64,000 bases of DNA from JAAYDY01 sp964500225 (GCA_964500225.1 CAZCOA010000007.1:21972-85971), one strand, 5' to 3'. Shown: positions 18,486-27,264, counted from the stretch's first letter. The notes: a model not told the origin generated them from the sequence alone. Numbers and translations: made by a program.

Positions 18486-19601
18486 TTACTCGATCGGTTC
18501 CGGATGGTCCAGGGGACACCGCAGCGCTCCCCGCACCAGGCCGAAACACTGGTTGCACGACACGCATCGGGCCGTATGGACGGCATTGTGCTGAAGATTC
18601 CGCGGGAACTCCGGCTCGCGCACCAGCGGGCGGCTCAGGGCGATTATGTCGATCCCCTCGCTCAGCGCCTTGAACATGGACGTCGCGCTGCGATACCCGC
18701 CCACCGAGGCGACCGTGACGGTGGTGCGTTTGGCCACCTCGACGGCCGCCGGCAGCAGGTACGCCTCGTCGTCCGGTCCCTGGACCGGCTGGGCCGTCTT
18801 CATGCCCGCCTCGGCCATCCCCGCCGAGACCTCGATCAGCTCGACGCCGTGCTCGGCCAGCAGCGCGGCGGTTTCCGAGGCTTCTTCCGGTTCGACGCCC
18901 AGCGGAGGCAGGTAGTCGTTCCCGTTTAGTTTGACGGCGACCAAGTGATCGTGTCCCACGGCGGCGCGGACGGCGTCCACCACGCTCAGCGGCAGCCGAC
19001 GCCGCCGCGCCCGATCGGGGCCGCCCCATTCGTCGTCGCGGCGGTTGGTGTGGGCCGACAGGCACTCCGACAGCAGGTACCCGTGGGCCATGTGGAGCTG
19101 CACGCCGTCGAACCCGGCCTCGACGGCCAGGGCGGCCGCCTCGGCAAACGTCGCGGCCACATGCTCCAGTTGCCGCGGCGCGAAATCGTTGATCGGCGTG
19201 CCCGGCGGCGGCAACTTCTGCCGCTTGTCGTTCGGGGCCGGCGTCGGCCCCGCGAAAAACCCCTGGCGACCGGCGTACGTCAACTGGCACAGGATCGGCG
19301 CTTGGGTGTCGGCCCGCACGGCGGCCAGGATGTCGGCCCAGGCCCGCGCGTGGGCCGGCGTGGTCATGCCGCACTGGTTGCGGCTCGCGCGGCCGTGAGG
19401 ATGAATGAAGGTGTGCCCGGTCACGATCAGGCCGATGCCGCCGCGCGCCAGCGCCCCGTAGATGCGCTTCATGGGGGCCGGGCAGGGCATGCCGTCGATG
19501 TCGGCCGCCGACTCGTGCGTGGCCGACCGCATGAGCCGGTTGGTCGCCGTGAGCGGTCCGACCCGCAGCGCCCGGAAGATGGCTTCGAGGTTCATGTACA
19601 C
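18486..19601 (-). CDS. NADH:flavin oxidoreductase, old yellow enzyme family
   Basis: 371 residues. An FMN-binding TIM barrel of the OYE family: VGPLTATNRLMRSATHE at the start, QLTYAGRQ, the VQLHMAHGYLLSECLSAHTN active-site segment and the FMN-phosphate motif VGGYRS. The C-terminal CVSCNQCFG cysteines resemble the 4Fe-4S site of 2,4-dienoyl-CoA reductase-like members, but the protein ends there without the second flavin domain. It likely reduces an alpha,beta-unsaturated carbonyl compound with NAD(P)H. Start GTG 19601 (GAGGG upstream) or ATG 19595. Confidence 0.85.
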   Translation of the reverse strand: MYMNLEAIFRALRVGPLTATNRLMRSATHESAADIDGMPCPAPMKRIYGALARGGIGLIVTGHTFIHPHGRASRNQCGMTTPAHARAWADILAAVRADTQAPILCQLTYAGRQGFFAGPTPAPNDKRQKLPPPGTPINDFAPRQLEHVAATFAEAAALAVEAGFDGVQLHMAHGYLLSECLSAHTNRRDDEWGGPDRARRRRLPLSVVDAVRAAVGHDHLVAVKLNGNDYLPPLGVEPEEASETAALLAEHGVELIEVSAGMAEAGMKTAQPVQGPDDEAYLLPAAVEVAKRTTVTVASVGGYRSATSMFKALSEGIDIIALSRPLVREPEFPRNLQHNAVHTARCVSCNQCFGLVRGALRCPLDHPEPIE

Positions 19602-19628
19602 GGCCGCCCTCAGTCCAGCGACGGCCCG

Positions 19629-20150
19629 TCAGCCGCCGCCGGTGATCTCGTCGCGCAGCCGGCCGATGAACGGCAGGTTGCGGTACCGCCCATTGTAATC
19701 CAATCCGTAGCCGACCGCAAAAACGTTCTCGATCTCGAACCCCACCAGGTCGGGCCGCGGCAGGGCGGGATCGCGCTGGACGCGCTTGGCCAGCAGTACC
19801 GCAGTGGTCACGTCGGCCGCCCCGAGGGCCCGCACCTGGCCGACCACGTGGGCCAGCGTCCGGCCCGTGTCGAAAATGTCGTCCACCACCAGGACGTGAC
19901 GCCCGCGCACCACCGCCGGCAACGTCGCCCGGTGCGAGAACTCCAGAGCCCCCGGCGTCGTCCCGCGGTACGACGTGCAATAGACGAACTCCAGGTCCAG
20001 CCCGATCGGCATCCGCCGCAACAGGTCCGCCAGAAACAGCACGCACCCGTTCATGATCGCCAGCACGAGCGGCTCGCGGCCCGCCAACCGCGCGGTCAGC
20101 TCGCGCCCCAGCTCGCCGACGCGCCGCTCGATGGCCTGCGTCGTAATCAC
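19629..20150 (-). CDS. hpt: Hypoxanthine phosphoribosyltransferase
   Basis: Salvages hypoxanthine or guanine with PRPP to IMP or GMP in the cytoplasm. At least 173 residues. The type I phosphoribosyltransferase fold shows LAIMNGCVLFLADLLRRM, the PRPP loop VLVVDDIFDTGRTL, and LVGFEIENVFAVGYGLDYNGRYRNLPFIG, specific to HPRT. The GTG at 20150 lacks a near ribosome-binding site. An in-frame CTG at 20174 lies seven bases after GGAGG and would add a QSDIADIV lead that fits homologues, so the true start may be there. Confidence 0.9.
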   Translation of the reverse strand: MITTQAIERRVGELGRELTARLAGREPLVLAIMNGCVLFLADLLRRMPIGLDLEFVYCTSYRGTTPGALEFSHRATLPAVVRGRHVLVVDDIFDTGRTLAHVVGQVRALGAADVTTAVLLAKRVQRDPALPRPDLVGFEIENVFAVGYGLDYNGRYRNLPFIGRLRDEITGGG

Positions 20151-20193
20151 AATGTCCGCAATATCGCTTTGCAGGGTCGTTCCTCCCGGCCGC

Positions 20194-21561
20194 CTACATC
20201 GTCGCGCCGTGCTGCTTGAGGAGCTCCACCACCGCCTGGCGTCCGGCGCGCGTGGCGGCGCCCAGCGGCGTCACGCCGTTGGAGTCGCGCGCGTTGATGG
20301 CCGCGCCCTTCTCGATCAGCAGACGAACCCCCTCGACGTTGCCCGCGCCGGCCGCCTTCAGCAGGCTCGACGCCCCGGTTTCGTCCACCGCGTTGACGTC
20401 GGCGCCTTTCTCGATGAGTAGCGCCGCCGTGGACGTCATGCTCGGCCACGTCGCGGCGTACTGCAGCGGCGTCCAGCCCTTCTTGTCCTTCGGGTCCACG
20501 GCCGCACCGCGCTCCAGCAGCAGCGCCGCCGCCTCGGCGCGTTCCTTGGCCACGGCCAGGTGCAGCGGCGTCAGGTCGTACTGGTCGCGCGCGTTGACAT
20601 CGAGACCGCGGTCGATCAGGATGCGGGCCATCTCGGTCTGGCCGTACATGCCCGCCGTGTGCAGCACCGTGCGTCCCGACAGGTCGCACACGCGCAGGTC
20701 GGCCCCGGCCGCCAGGAGCTTGTCAAAGGCGGGCCGCGCGCCGCGAAGCACCGCCACGTGCAACGGCGTGCCGCCGCGCTGCACCACCTGGTTCAGGTCC
20801 GCCTTCTTCGCGATCAGGAAATCCAGCAGCGGCCCCTGGTCGGTCAGCACCGCGTAATGCACCAACGAGTTGCCGCTGCGGTCGCGCGCGTTGAGTTCGG
20901 CCGGGTCGGCGCCGCGGGCCAGCAGCAGTTCCGCCACGTCGAGCTTGCCGCGCTGCACGGCCGAGAACAGCGGCGACCGGCCGCCGCTGTCGCGCACATC
21001 GAGCGCCGCGCCGCGCCCAAGCAGCAGTTCGGCCATCGCGACGCTCGAGGCCACGTGCAGGCTCGTCCGCTCGGCGTTGTCGCGCAGGGACACCACGGCC
21101 CCCTTGTCCAGGAGCAGCGCTGCCGTGGCCACGCGGTCGTACACCGTGGCCAGCATCAGGGGCGTGCGGCCCATGCGGTCGCGCGCATCGATCGTCGCTC
21201 CCGCCTCGATCAGCATCGCGGCCACGGACGTGTGGCCGGCCTCCGCCGCCTTGTGCAGGCGCGTCTGGAGATTCGCCGAGGCCTCGTTTACGTGGCCGCC
21301 GGTGTCGAGAAAACGTCGCGTGCGGATCCAGGCGGACCGCTCCGCCTCGTCCAGACCGTCGGGCGGAAGTCGCACCTCGGGCACGGCGTCCACCGGCGTC
21401 ATCTCGCCCATGGCCGGTTCGCCCCCGCGCGACGGGGCCGCGGACGTCTCGACGCCTGCCACGGGCGCCGAGGCCGCCGGCTCGCGCGCCGGCACGCAGC
21501 CGAACCATCCCGTACACGTCGCCAACGCCAGAAGCAGGCTTGCCACGCAGGTCTGTTTCAT
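20194..21561 (-). CDS. Ankyrin-repeat lipoprotein
   Basis: 455 residues. The signal peptide ends with a plausible lipobox (GWFGC, Cys about 22), so it is probably tethered outside the inner membrane. After a Pro/Ala-rich linker, about ten ankyrin repeats run from residue 98 to the end; for example RMGRTPLMLATVYDRVATAA, QYDLTPLHLAVAKERAEAA and SNGVTPLGAATRAGRQAVVE. Ankyrin repeats mediate protein contacts; the partner is unknown. GAGGAG precedes the ATG. Confidence 0.85.
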   Translation of the reverse strand: MKQTCVASLLLALATCTGWFGCVPAREPAASAPVAGVETSAAPSRGGEPAMGEMTPVDAVPEVRLPPDGLDEAERSAWIRTRRFLDTGGHVNEASANLQTRLHKAAEAGHTSVAAMLIEAGATIDARDRMGRTPLMLATVYDRVATAALLLDKGAVVSLRDNAERTSLHVASSVAMAELLLGRGAALDVRDSGGRSPLFSAVQRGKLDVAELLLARGADPAELNARDRSGNSLVHYAVLTDQGPLLDFLIAKKADLNQVVQRGGTPLHVAVLRGARPAFDKLLAAGADLRVCDLSGRTVLHTAGMYGQTEMARILIDRGLDVNARDQYDLTPLHLAVAKERAEAAALLLERGAAVDPKDKKGWTPLQYAATWPSMTSTAALLIEKGADVNAVDETGASSLLKAAGAGNVEGVRLLIEKGAAINARDSNGVTPLGAATRAGRQAVVELLKQHGATM

Positions 21562-21655
21562 GGGAACGTCTCCTCAAACAGAATGGCTGCGGCCCCCGAA
21601 CCATGCGAGGCCCGAGACCGTGTGTGCGTCGGTCGGCGGAAACCACGCCCCCCAG

Positions 21656-22936
21656 TCAATCCAACGGGTGCTGCGCGCAGATGTCCTGAATGTCGGCCTT
21701 GGCCCGCAGGAACTTCGGGTCCGACTCGCCGTTGCTCGTCAACACGGCGTCCAGCAGCCGCGCCACCCGACGCATGTCGTCTTCCTTCAGCCCGCGCGTG
21801 GTCAGCGCCGGCGAACCGACGCGGATGCCGCTGGTTTCCTGGGCCGGCAGCTTGTCGAACGGGATCAGGTTCTTGTTGACGATGATGCCGGCCTTCTCCA
21901 GGGCGACCTCCGCCTGCCGTCCCGTGATACCTTTGGGCGTCAGGTCCACCAGGAACAGGTGATTGTCCGTCCCGCCGGTGACCAGGCGATAGCCCAGCCG
22001 ACACATTTCGTCGGCCATCGCCGCGGCATTGGCGAGGATCTGCCGCTGATAGCCCTTGAACTCCGGACGCAGCGCCTCGGCGAAGGCCGCCGCCTTGCCC
22101 GCGATGACGTGTTCCAGCGGGCCGCCTTGCATCCCGGGGAACACCGCCGAATCGACCTTCTTCGCCCATCGCGCCTTGCACAGGATGCTTCCGGCCCGCG
22201 GGCCGCGCAGCGTCTTGTGCGTCGTCGTCGTCACGAAATCGCACACCGGCACCGGGTCCGGGTGCAGCTTCGCCGCCACCAGGCCCGCAATGTGCGCCAT
22301 GTCCGTCATCAACAGCGCCCCGACCTCCGCCCCGATCTCCGCGAAACGCTCGAAGTCGATCTTCCGCGGGTAGGCGCTGGCGCCCATCAGGATCATCTTC
22401 GGCTTGTGCTCGCGCACCAGACGCGCCACCTCGTCGAAATCAATCATCTCGGTCTTCGGACTCACCCCGTAATGGACGCACGTGTACAGCTTGCCCGAAA
22501 AGTTCAGCTTGTATCCGTGCGTCAGGTGGCCGCCCGTGGCCAGATTCATCGCCATCAACGTGTCGCCGAGCTCCAACGCCGCGAAGTACACGGCCATATT
22601 GGCCTGGCTGCCGCTGTGCGGCTGCACGTTCACGTGCTCGGCCCCGAAGAGCTGCTTGGCCCGGTCGATCGCCAACTGCTCCACCTTGTCCACGATCTGG
22701 CAGCCGCCGTAGTACCGACGACCGGGGTATCCCTCGGCGTACTTGTTCGTCAGCAGGCTGCCCGTAGCCTCCATCACCGCGCGGCTCACGTGGTTCTCCG
22801 AGGCGATCAGTTCCAGCGTGTGCTGCTGACGGTCCCATTCCAGGTCCAGCAATTCCGCCAGGTACGGATCGGTCTTGCGCAACGTCTCGTACCGAGCACT
22901 CGACCTGTCGTTAATGGCTGCTTCTTGCGGATTCAT
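21656..22936 (-). CDS. glyA: Serine hydroxymethyltransferase
   Basis: PLP enzyme that converts serine and tetrahydrofolate to glycine and methylene-tetrahydrofolate. 426 residues from ATG 22936. It has LELIASENHVSRAVMEATGS, NKYAEGYPGRRYYGGC, NVQPHSGSQAN, the PLP-lysine motif VTTTTHKTLRGPRAG and SGIRVGSPALTTRG. All are hallmark segments and the length is normal. The larger open frame further upstream is not part of the gene. AAGGAGTG lies upstream. Confidence 0.97.
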   Translation of the reverse strand: MNPQEAAINDRSSARYETLRKTDPYLAELLDLEWDRQQHTLELIASENHVSRAVMEATGSLLTNKYAEGYPGRRYYGGCQIVDKVEQLAIDRAKQLFGAEHVNVQPHSGSQANMAVYFAALELGDTLMAMNLATGGHLTHGYKLNFSGKLYTCVHYGVSPKTEMIDFDEVARLVREHKPKMILMGASAYPRKIDFERFAEIGAEVGALLMTDMAHIAGLVAAKLHPDPVPVCDFVTTTTHKTLRGPRAGSILCKARWAKKVDSAVFPGMQGGPLEHVIAGKAAAFAEALRPEFKGYQRQILANAAAMADEMCRLGYRLVTGGTDNHLFLVDLTPKGITGRQAEVALEKAGIIVNKNLIPFDKLPAQETSGIRVGSPALTTRGLKEDDMRRVARLLDAVLTSNGESDPKFLRAKADIQDICAQHPLD

Positions 22937-23000
22937 CCAACACTCCTTCTCTCTATGGGCTCCGGCGTCCACCACGGCGCCGGCTTCTTGCCTCCCCGTG

Positions 23001-23597
23001 TCACCACACGACCAGCGAATCCAGAATCGCCATCGCCTCGGCCAGCCACTGCGACTGCGCATCGGCCGCCGGCCCCATCGCCGTGATGATGTACTGCTTG
23101 CCGCCGTGCAGCAGAGCGTACTGCACGAACCGCTTCTTCGGCCCACCCGGGACACCGGCCGCCGGCTCAGCGTCGCCGCGGCCGATCCGCTCGAACGTCG
23201 CGTCGATCAGGCACGCCTTCCGTCCGCTCGGATGATCCACCACCGCCGCTCGCAACTCGTCGTACCCGACCGCGCGCCGGGCGAACAGGGCCTGGTTCTC
23301 GCGAAGATAGTCCGACAGGTTGGTCGTCCCCGGCGCCGCGTCCACCGTGACGTTGATCGTCGCCTGGCCCCCTCCCTCGGGCAACCCCCGCACGAACATC
23401 GCCGCGTCCTTGCCGCCTCGCGGAAGCGCCTTGGCCGGCATCCGTTCCCACGACGGCAGCAGATTCAACGCAAAGTGCTTCTGCCGGTCGGCATACGACA
23501 TGCCCTCCACGCGATCCGGCGCCCCGGAGCCGCAACCGCCCCAGACCCAGCACAGCGACACCACCAACGCACCCACACCAACTCGGCAACGCATCAT
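23001..23597 (-). CDS. Lipoprotein of unknown function (paired with the next upstream gene)
   Basis: About 198 residues from the ATG pair at 23597/23594. The lipobox is GGC after WVW (Cys about 22). The mature part has a beta-rich fold with LPSWERMPAKALPRGGKDAAMF, INVTVDAAPGT and ALLHGGKQYIITAMGPAAD, ending AMAILDSLVVW. The neighbouring lipoprotein at 23608-24216 has the same plan, including an LMLSVP segment and a D-S-F-R-V-W ending. They look like distant paralogues that detect or bind something at the envelope. No function known. Confidence 0.7.
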   Translation of the reverse strand: MMRCRVGVGALVVSLCWVWGGCGSGAPDRVEGMSYADRQKHFALNLLPSWERMPAKALPRGGKDAAMFVRGLPEGGGQATINVTVDAAPGTTNLSDYLRENQALFARRAVGYDELRAAVVDHPSGRKACLIDATFERIGRGDAEPAAGVPGGPKKRFVQYALLHGGKQYIITAMGPAADAQSQWLAEAMAILDSLVVW

Positions 23598-23607
23598 GGC
23601 GACGTTC

Positions 23608-24216
23608 TCACCACACGCGAAAACTGTCTCGAATCTCGTCCATGGCCGCGCGATACGGCTCCTGCTCGGACACGGGCACACTCAGCATCAGGGTCCACAC
23701 TTGCTTGCCCAGGGCCACGACCGTCAGCTCCTGGCTCACGGCGGTCGGCCCCGCATACGGCGTCCGCACCAGGCGCACCGCCTGCGCCCCTGGCGGCAAT
23801 CCGTTCATCTCGGCGGCCGCCACGTCCGGAGGCGGCGTCTCGCCCAGCCCGAATCGCAGCTCCTGCTTCATCAGTGCCAGCACCTCGGCGACCGTGCCGC
23901 TCGTGGCGTCGCCCAGGACCACCGGCCGGGCCTCGCGACGGCTGAACACGTGGGCCACCGCCCGGCGCCCCGACTCGTCAGCCGGGGCCGACAACTCCAC
24001 CAGCAGGTCGCCCGGCAACTCCTCCACCGTCCACCCGCGGGGGACCGACACCGCGAAGTTCATCCCGCGGTGCGTGTAAGTGCTCCCGCCGGAATCGGAT
24101 ACGACAATTTCCGACGTGCCGCCGCAACCGCCGAGACCGGCCGCCAATGTGACCGCCGTCACAAATACCGCGCCGCACCACCGTTGTCCAGTCATCATCC
24201 GGTTCGTCACACGCAT
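23608..24216 (-). CDS. Lipoprotein of unknown function
   Basis: 202 residues from ATG 24216 (GGAG eleven bases upstream; ATG 24198 is an alternative). Signal peptide with lipobox LGGC. The segment GMNFAVSVPRGWTVEEL resembles the PsbP/DUF1795-like start seen in small secreted proteins that begin 'F.v.vP.gW', and the C-terminus has KQVWTLMLSVPVSEQEPY and DSFRVW. It lies 10 bp upstream of its probable paralogue at 23001-23597. Likely co-transcribed. Confidence 0.7.
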   Translation of the reverse strand: MRVTNRMMTGQRWCGAVFVTAVTLAAGLGGCGGTSEIVVSDSGGSTYTHRGMNFAVSVPRGWTVEELPGDLLVELSAPADESGRRAVAHVFSRREARPVVLGDATSGTVAEVLALMKQELRFGLGETPPPDVAAAEMNGLPPGAQAVRLVRTPYAGPTAVSQELTVVALGKQVWTLMLSVPVSEQEPYRAAMDEIRDSFRVW

Positions 24217-24729
24217 ACAGGGTTTCGCTCCGGGTAGCCGGCGGCGAAACAGACGGTCGCCGGGCCACGAGAATCGAGACATCGCGGCCGCTATCCTAGT
24301 CTGCCGCACGCTATAATGCAAAGGTTTTGGCGAGGGTTTGCCGACGGTCGCCCTCAACGGCGGCCTCCCGCGGCGCGCCGGGCGAAACCCGCCGCCGTGG
24401 GATACGATGTGCCCCATGCTATGCCTGCTGCGCCAGCAATACGGTGGCCGAGGCCTGCGTGCCTCGAATACCGTCCCCGCCCCGTGGCCAAGCCCGCCGC
24501 TGGCACGGCTGGACATCAGCCATTATGCTGACAATCTCCTGGACTGGAAGATGAGGGGGAGGCCAAGACTCTCACGGCCTGCACCTGAAGACAATACCCT
24601 GAGTCTCTCCGTGGGCATGCCGCGGCCCGGGGCGAGGGGATGGGCCGGGCAACGCGCCGCCGGGGCAGCCGCCGATGAGGCGCCTGCGCCCGGCGAGTGG
24701 CGTTGCCGACCGCCGGCCTGAGGACGGGA
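24217..24729. other. Intergenic region, nothing convincing
   Basis: Over 500 bp between divergent or independent units. A TATAAT-like hexamer occurs at 24311-24316 without a matching -35. Open frames here lack recognisable protein features. Confidence 0.5.
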
Positions 24730-25122
24730 TCAGGACTCGGCGGCTTGTTTCTCGAGCTCTTCCATTCGCGCACGGATGCTCCCGAGGGCCTGCTCCAGGT
24801 ACTCTGCCTGGCCCTTCAGGGCGTCGAGTTCCTGCCGCGGGGTCGGCGCCGCGTACGGTTCGAGGCCGACGGGCGGCGCCATCGGCGGCGCGAAACCCGC
24901 GCGTTGCCGGCCCGTGAGGCCGGTTGCCCGGAAACGGTTCCGCCAGCCGCGGCCGCCGCCCGGGCCTGCGCCGAATCCGCGACCGCCGCGCCCCCAGCCG
25001 AAGAATCCGCGGCCTCCCACGGGGTTGGCGTACCCCGGCATTGCGTATCCGGCGCAGTAGCCTGCGCCGCGTCCAGTCATCGGGCCCATGCCGACCGGGC
25101 CTGTTCCATCACCACGTGGCAT
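24730..25122 (-). CDS. DUF5320 protein, Gly-rich with C-terminal coiled coil
   Basis: 130 residues starting MPRGDGTGPVGMGPMTGRG, the signature of DUF5320, followed by AGYCAGY and a Gly/Phe/Arg-rich stretch (GGRGFFGWGRGGRGFGAGPG). A coiled coil ends the protein (ELDALKGQAEYLEQALGSIR). Such proteins are habitually encoded next to NifX/NifB-type cluster-binding proteins in anaerobes; their role is unproven. AAGGAGG precedes the ATG, and the gap to the upstream NifX-like gene is 15 bp, so one operon driven by the sigma-54 promoter at 25558-25574 is likely. Confidence 0.82.
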   Translation of the reverse strand: MPRGDGTGPVGMGPMTGRGAGYCAGYAMPGYANPVGGRGFFGWGRGGRGFGAGPGGGRGWRNRFRATGLTGRQRAGFAPPMAPPVGLEPYAAPTPRQELDALKGQAEYLEQALGSIRARMEELEKQAAES

Positions 25123-25137
25123 CTTCTGCCTCCTTTC

Positions 25138-25545
25138 TCAACAGGGCGGTCCGTGCCGGCCGCCGCGGCAGCGCCCTCGGCCGCGCCCTTGTCCGCGCCG
25201 ACGGCGACCGCAGCACCCCGGCATCGCGAACGCGCCGTCACTGAGTCGTCCACGGACGAAGCCAGCCAACACCTCCTCGATGTTGCCGCACGTCTGAGCG
25301 ATGATCCGCACCCCCAGGGCGGCCAGGGCGGTCTCCATGGGCCACGAGATCGCGCCGCAGATGAGCACCTCGGCGCCGGTCTCGGCGACCTGCGCGGCGC
25401 GGTGGTGCGGCGACTCGGCCCGCAGGTCCGCCTGGACCCGCGAAAGCTCCATCCCGCGGTCGTCCAGCTCGACCACGAGGAGATGCTCGGCCACGTCGAA
25501 GACGGGACTGACACGGCCTTGCCAATGGGGGATGGCGATCTTCAT
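25138..25545 (-). CDS. NifX/NifB-type dinitrogenase iron-molybdenum cofactor-binding domain protein
   Basis: 135 residues. The domain MKIAIPHWQGRVSPVFDVAEHLLVVELDD, then GAEVLICGAISWPMETALAALGVRII and CGNIEEVLAGFVRGRL, fits the NifX/NafY/VnfX fold that binds metal-sulfur clusters; here nitrogenase genes are absent. The C-terminus is unusual: PGCCGRRRRGQGRGRGRCRG, Cys/Arg/Gly-rich. The start is ATG 25545; no Shine-Dalgarno sequence is seen and the predicted transcription start is within a few bases, so the mRNA may be leaderless. Related ORP proteins in sulfate reducers carry Mo-Cu or Fe-S clusters. Confidence 0.85.
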   Translation of the reverse strand: MKIAIPHWQGRVSPVFDVAEHLLVVELDDRGMELSRVQADLRAESPHHRAAQVAETGAEVLICGAISWPMETALAALGVRIIAQTCGNIEEVLAGFVRGRLSDGAFAMPGCCGRRRRGQGRGRGRCRGGRHGPPC

Positions 25546-25557
25546 GCCATAGAGATG

Positions 25558-25574
25558 AGCAACCGGCGTGCCAA
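25558..25574 (-). promoter_or_regulatory. Sigma-54 (-24/-12) promoter of the NifX-DUF5320 operon
   Basis: On the minus strand it reads TTGGCACGCCGGTTGCT: the -24 element TTGGCAC, five bases, then TTGCT. This is essentially the RpoN consensus. Its -12 GC lies only about 14 bp upstream of the ATG. Confidence 0.9.
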
Positions 25575-25636
25575 CCGGTCCGGTGGTGGACCACGGCCCG
25601 CCGCGGCCGTAACAGGCGGAATGGCGAACAGCATAG

Positions 25637-25685
25637 TGTTGCAAAATGCCTTGCAGTACGATGCCGGTAGTTGTATAATGCAACA
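25637..25685. promoter_or_regulatory. Inverted repeat, candidate activator-binding site
   Basis: Arms TGTTGCA (25637-25643) and TGCAACA (25679-25685) are 35 bp apart and flank the activator's -35/-10 region. They lie 60-130 bp upstream of the minus-strand sigma-54 promoter, the normal place for an enhancer. Binding could activate one gene set and repress the activator itself (inference). Confidence 0.45.
25651..25679 (+). promoter_or_regulatory. Sigma-70 promoter of the sigma-54 activator gene
   Basis: TTGCAG at 25651-25656, a 17-bp spacer and a perfect TATAAT at 25674-25679, about 60 bp before the start at 25742. Confidence 0.7.
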
Positions 25686-25741
25686 TTGTGGCCCGCGACG
25701 CGAGAATGCGTCCCCTAACTATCGCAAAGGAGTCACGGCGT

Positions 25742-27103
25742 ATGGACCCTCTCGATGGCGATCAGCGCGAAACGACGATCCTGGATTCCATAAACGAGGG
25801 GGTTTTCACGGTGGATCCCCAGTGGCGGATCGGCGTATTCAATCGCGCGGCCGAGCGGATCACGGGGGTCCGGCGCCTGGAGGCCGTCGGGCGACTGTGT
25901 TCGGAGGTGTTCCGTGCCAACATCTGCGAGGGGCGCTGCGCCTTGCGGCACACGATGCGGACGGGCAAACCCGTGGTCAACGCCATGGCCCACATCATCG
26001 ACAGCCAGGGCCGCCGGGTGCCTATCCGCCTCTCGACGGCGCTGCTGAAGGATGCCGAGGGCCGCATCGTCGGCGGCGTCGAGACGTTCCAGGACCTGAC
26101 GCAACTGGAAGAGCTGCAAAAGGAACTGCACGGACGCTACACGTTCGAGGACATCGTCGGCCGCAGCCCGGCAATGCAGCGGCTGTTCGACATTCTGCCG
26201 CAGATCGCCGAAAGCAGCAGCACCGTACTGATCGAGGGGCCCAGCGGCACGGGCAAGGAGCTTTTCGCCCGGGCGATTCACCACCTGTCGCCACGGCGCA
26301 AAAAGCCGTTCGTGGCGGTCAACTGTGCCGCGCTGCCCGACACCTTGCTGGAGAGCGAGCTGTTCGGCCACAAGGCAGGGGCGTTTACGGACGCTCGCCG
26401 CGACAAGCCGGGGCGTTTCGCCCTGGCCGAGGGCGGCACCCTGTTTTTGGACGAGATCGGCGACGTGTCGCCGGCGATGCAGGTGCGGCTGCTGCGGGTA
26501 CTCCAGGAGCGCGTCATCGAGCCGCTGGGCAGCATCGAGGCTGTCCCCGTGGACGTGCGGATCATTGCGGCGACGAACCGGAATTTGGCGGAGCTAGTGG
26601 CGCAGGGCAAGTTCCGCGACGACCTGTTTTATCGTATCCGCGTGATACGGCTGGAGTTGCCGCCGCTGGCCCAGCGCCGCGAGGACATCCCGCTACTGGT
26701 CGAGCACCTGGTGGCCAAGTTCAACCGTCTCCAGAATAAGAACATCGCGGGGGTTTCCGACGAGGTCATGGCGCGGCTGATGGAGCACGACTTTCCGGGC
26801 AACGTGCGCGAGCTGGAAAACATTCTGGAACAAGCGTTTGTGCTCTGCCGGGGCGGGGTGATCGAGCTGGCCCACCTGCCGGCGGAATTGCGGCCGGCAG
26901 CCGGCAGCGGCGGAGGCGGCGGACCGGCGATGACCCTAGAATCGGTCGAGAAGCTGTTTATTGCCGAGACGCTTCGCCGCCATGGCGGCAACCGACGCAA
27001 GACCGCCGCCGAGCTGGGGATCAACCCAAGCACCCTGTACCGGAAACTGAAAGCGTTCGGCATCGCCACCCCCGTAACCGACGGCCGCGGCCGACGAACG
27101 TAG
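25742..27103 (+). CDS. PAS-domain sigma-54-dependent transcriptional activator
   Basis: 453 residues from ATG 25742 (AAAGGAG upstream). An N-terminal PAS domain (about 10-125) contains three cysteines at 53, 62 and 66 (CSEVFRANICEGRC), which suggests metal, heme or Fe-S sensing (inference). The AAA+ domain begins FEDIVGRSPAMQRLF, with Walker A GPSGTGKE near 166, a GAFTDA loop near 213 (canonical GAFTGA, the sigma-54 contact), Walker B GGTLFLDEIGD and the arginine-finger segment FRDDLFYRI. A Fis-type helix-turn-helix ends it (NRRKTAAELGINPSTLYRKL). It sits between two gene sets with sigma-54 promoters and presumably activates both. Confidence 0.93.
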   Translation: MDPLDGDQRETTILDSINEGVFTVDPQWRIGVFNRAAERITGVRRLEAVGRLCSEVFRANICEGRCALRHTMRTGKPVVNAMAHIIDSQGRRVPIRLSTALLKDAEGRIVGGVETFQDLTQLEELQKELHGRYTFEDIVGRSPAMQRLFDILPQIAESSSTVLIEGPSGTGKELFARAIHHLSPRRKKPFVAVNCAALPDTLLESELFGHKAGAFTDARRDKPGRFALAEGGTLFLDEIGDVSPAMQVRLLRVLQERVIEPLGSIEAVPVDVRIIAATNRNLAELVAQGKFRDDLFYRIRVIRLELPPLAQRREDIPLLVEHLVAKFNRLQNKNIAGVSDEVMARLMEHDFPGNVRELENILEQAFVLCRGGVIELAHLPAELRPAAGSGGGGGPAMTLESVEKLFIAETLRRHGGNRRKTAAELGINPSTLYRKLKAFGIATPVTDGRGRRT

Positions 27104-27264
27104 GCACGGAAAGGGGCGGGTGTCGCAGCAGCGGGCAATCATGCACACTGCAATGGTGCGACGCGGAAGGTGGGTGTGGCAGTCGGTCGGGCCTAACAAC
27201 AAATCGGATTTAACTGCTTTTATTATAGTGGTTTAGGATTCCTTATCAGGCGGTAGGCCGTTTC

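Noticed and set aside
24338..24721. Plus-strand frame of 127 codons in the gap before the DUF5320 gene
   Set aside because: No ribosome-binding site or domain; composition like non-coding DNA.
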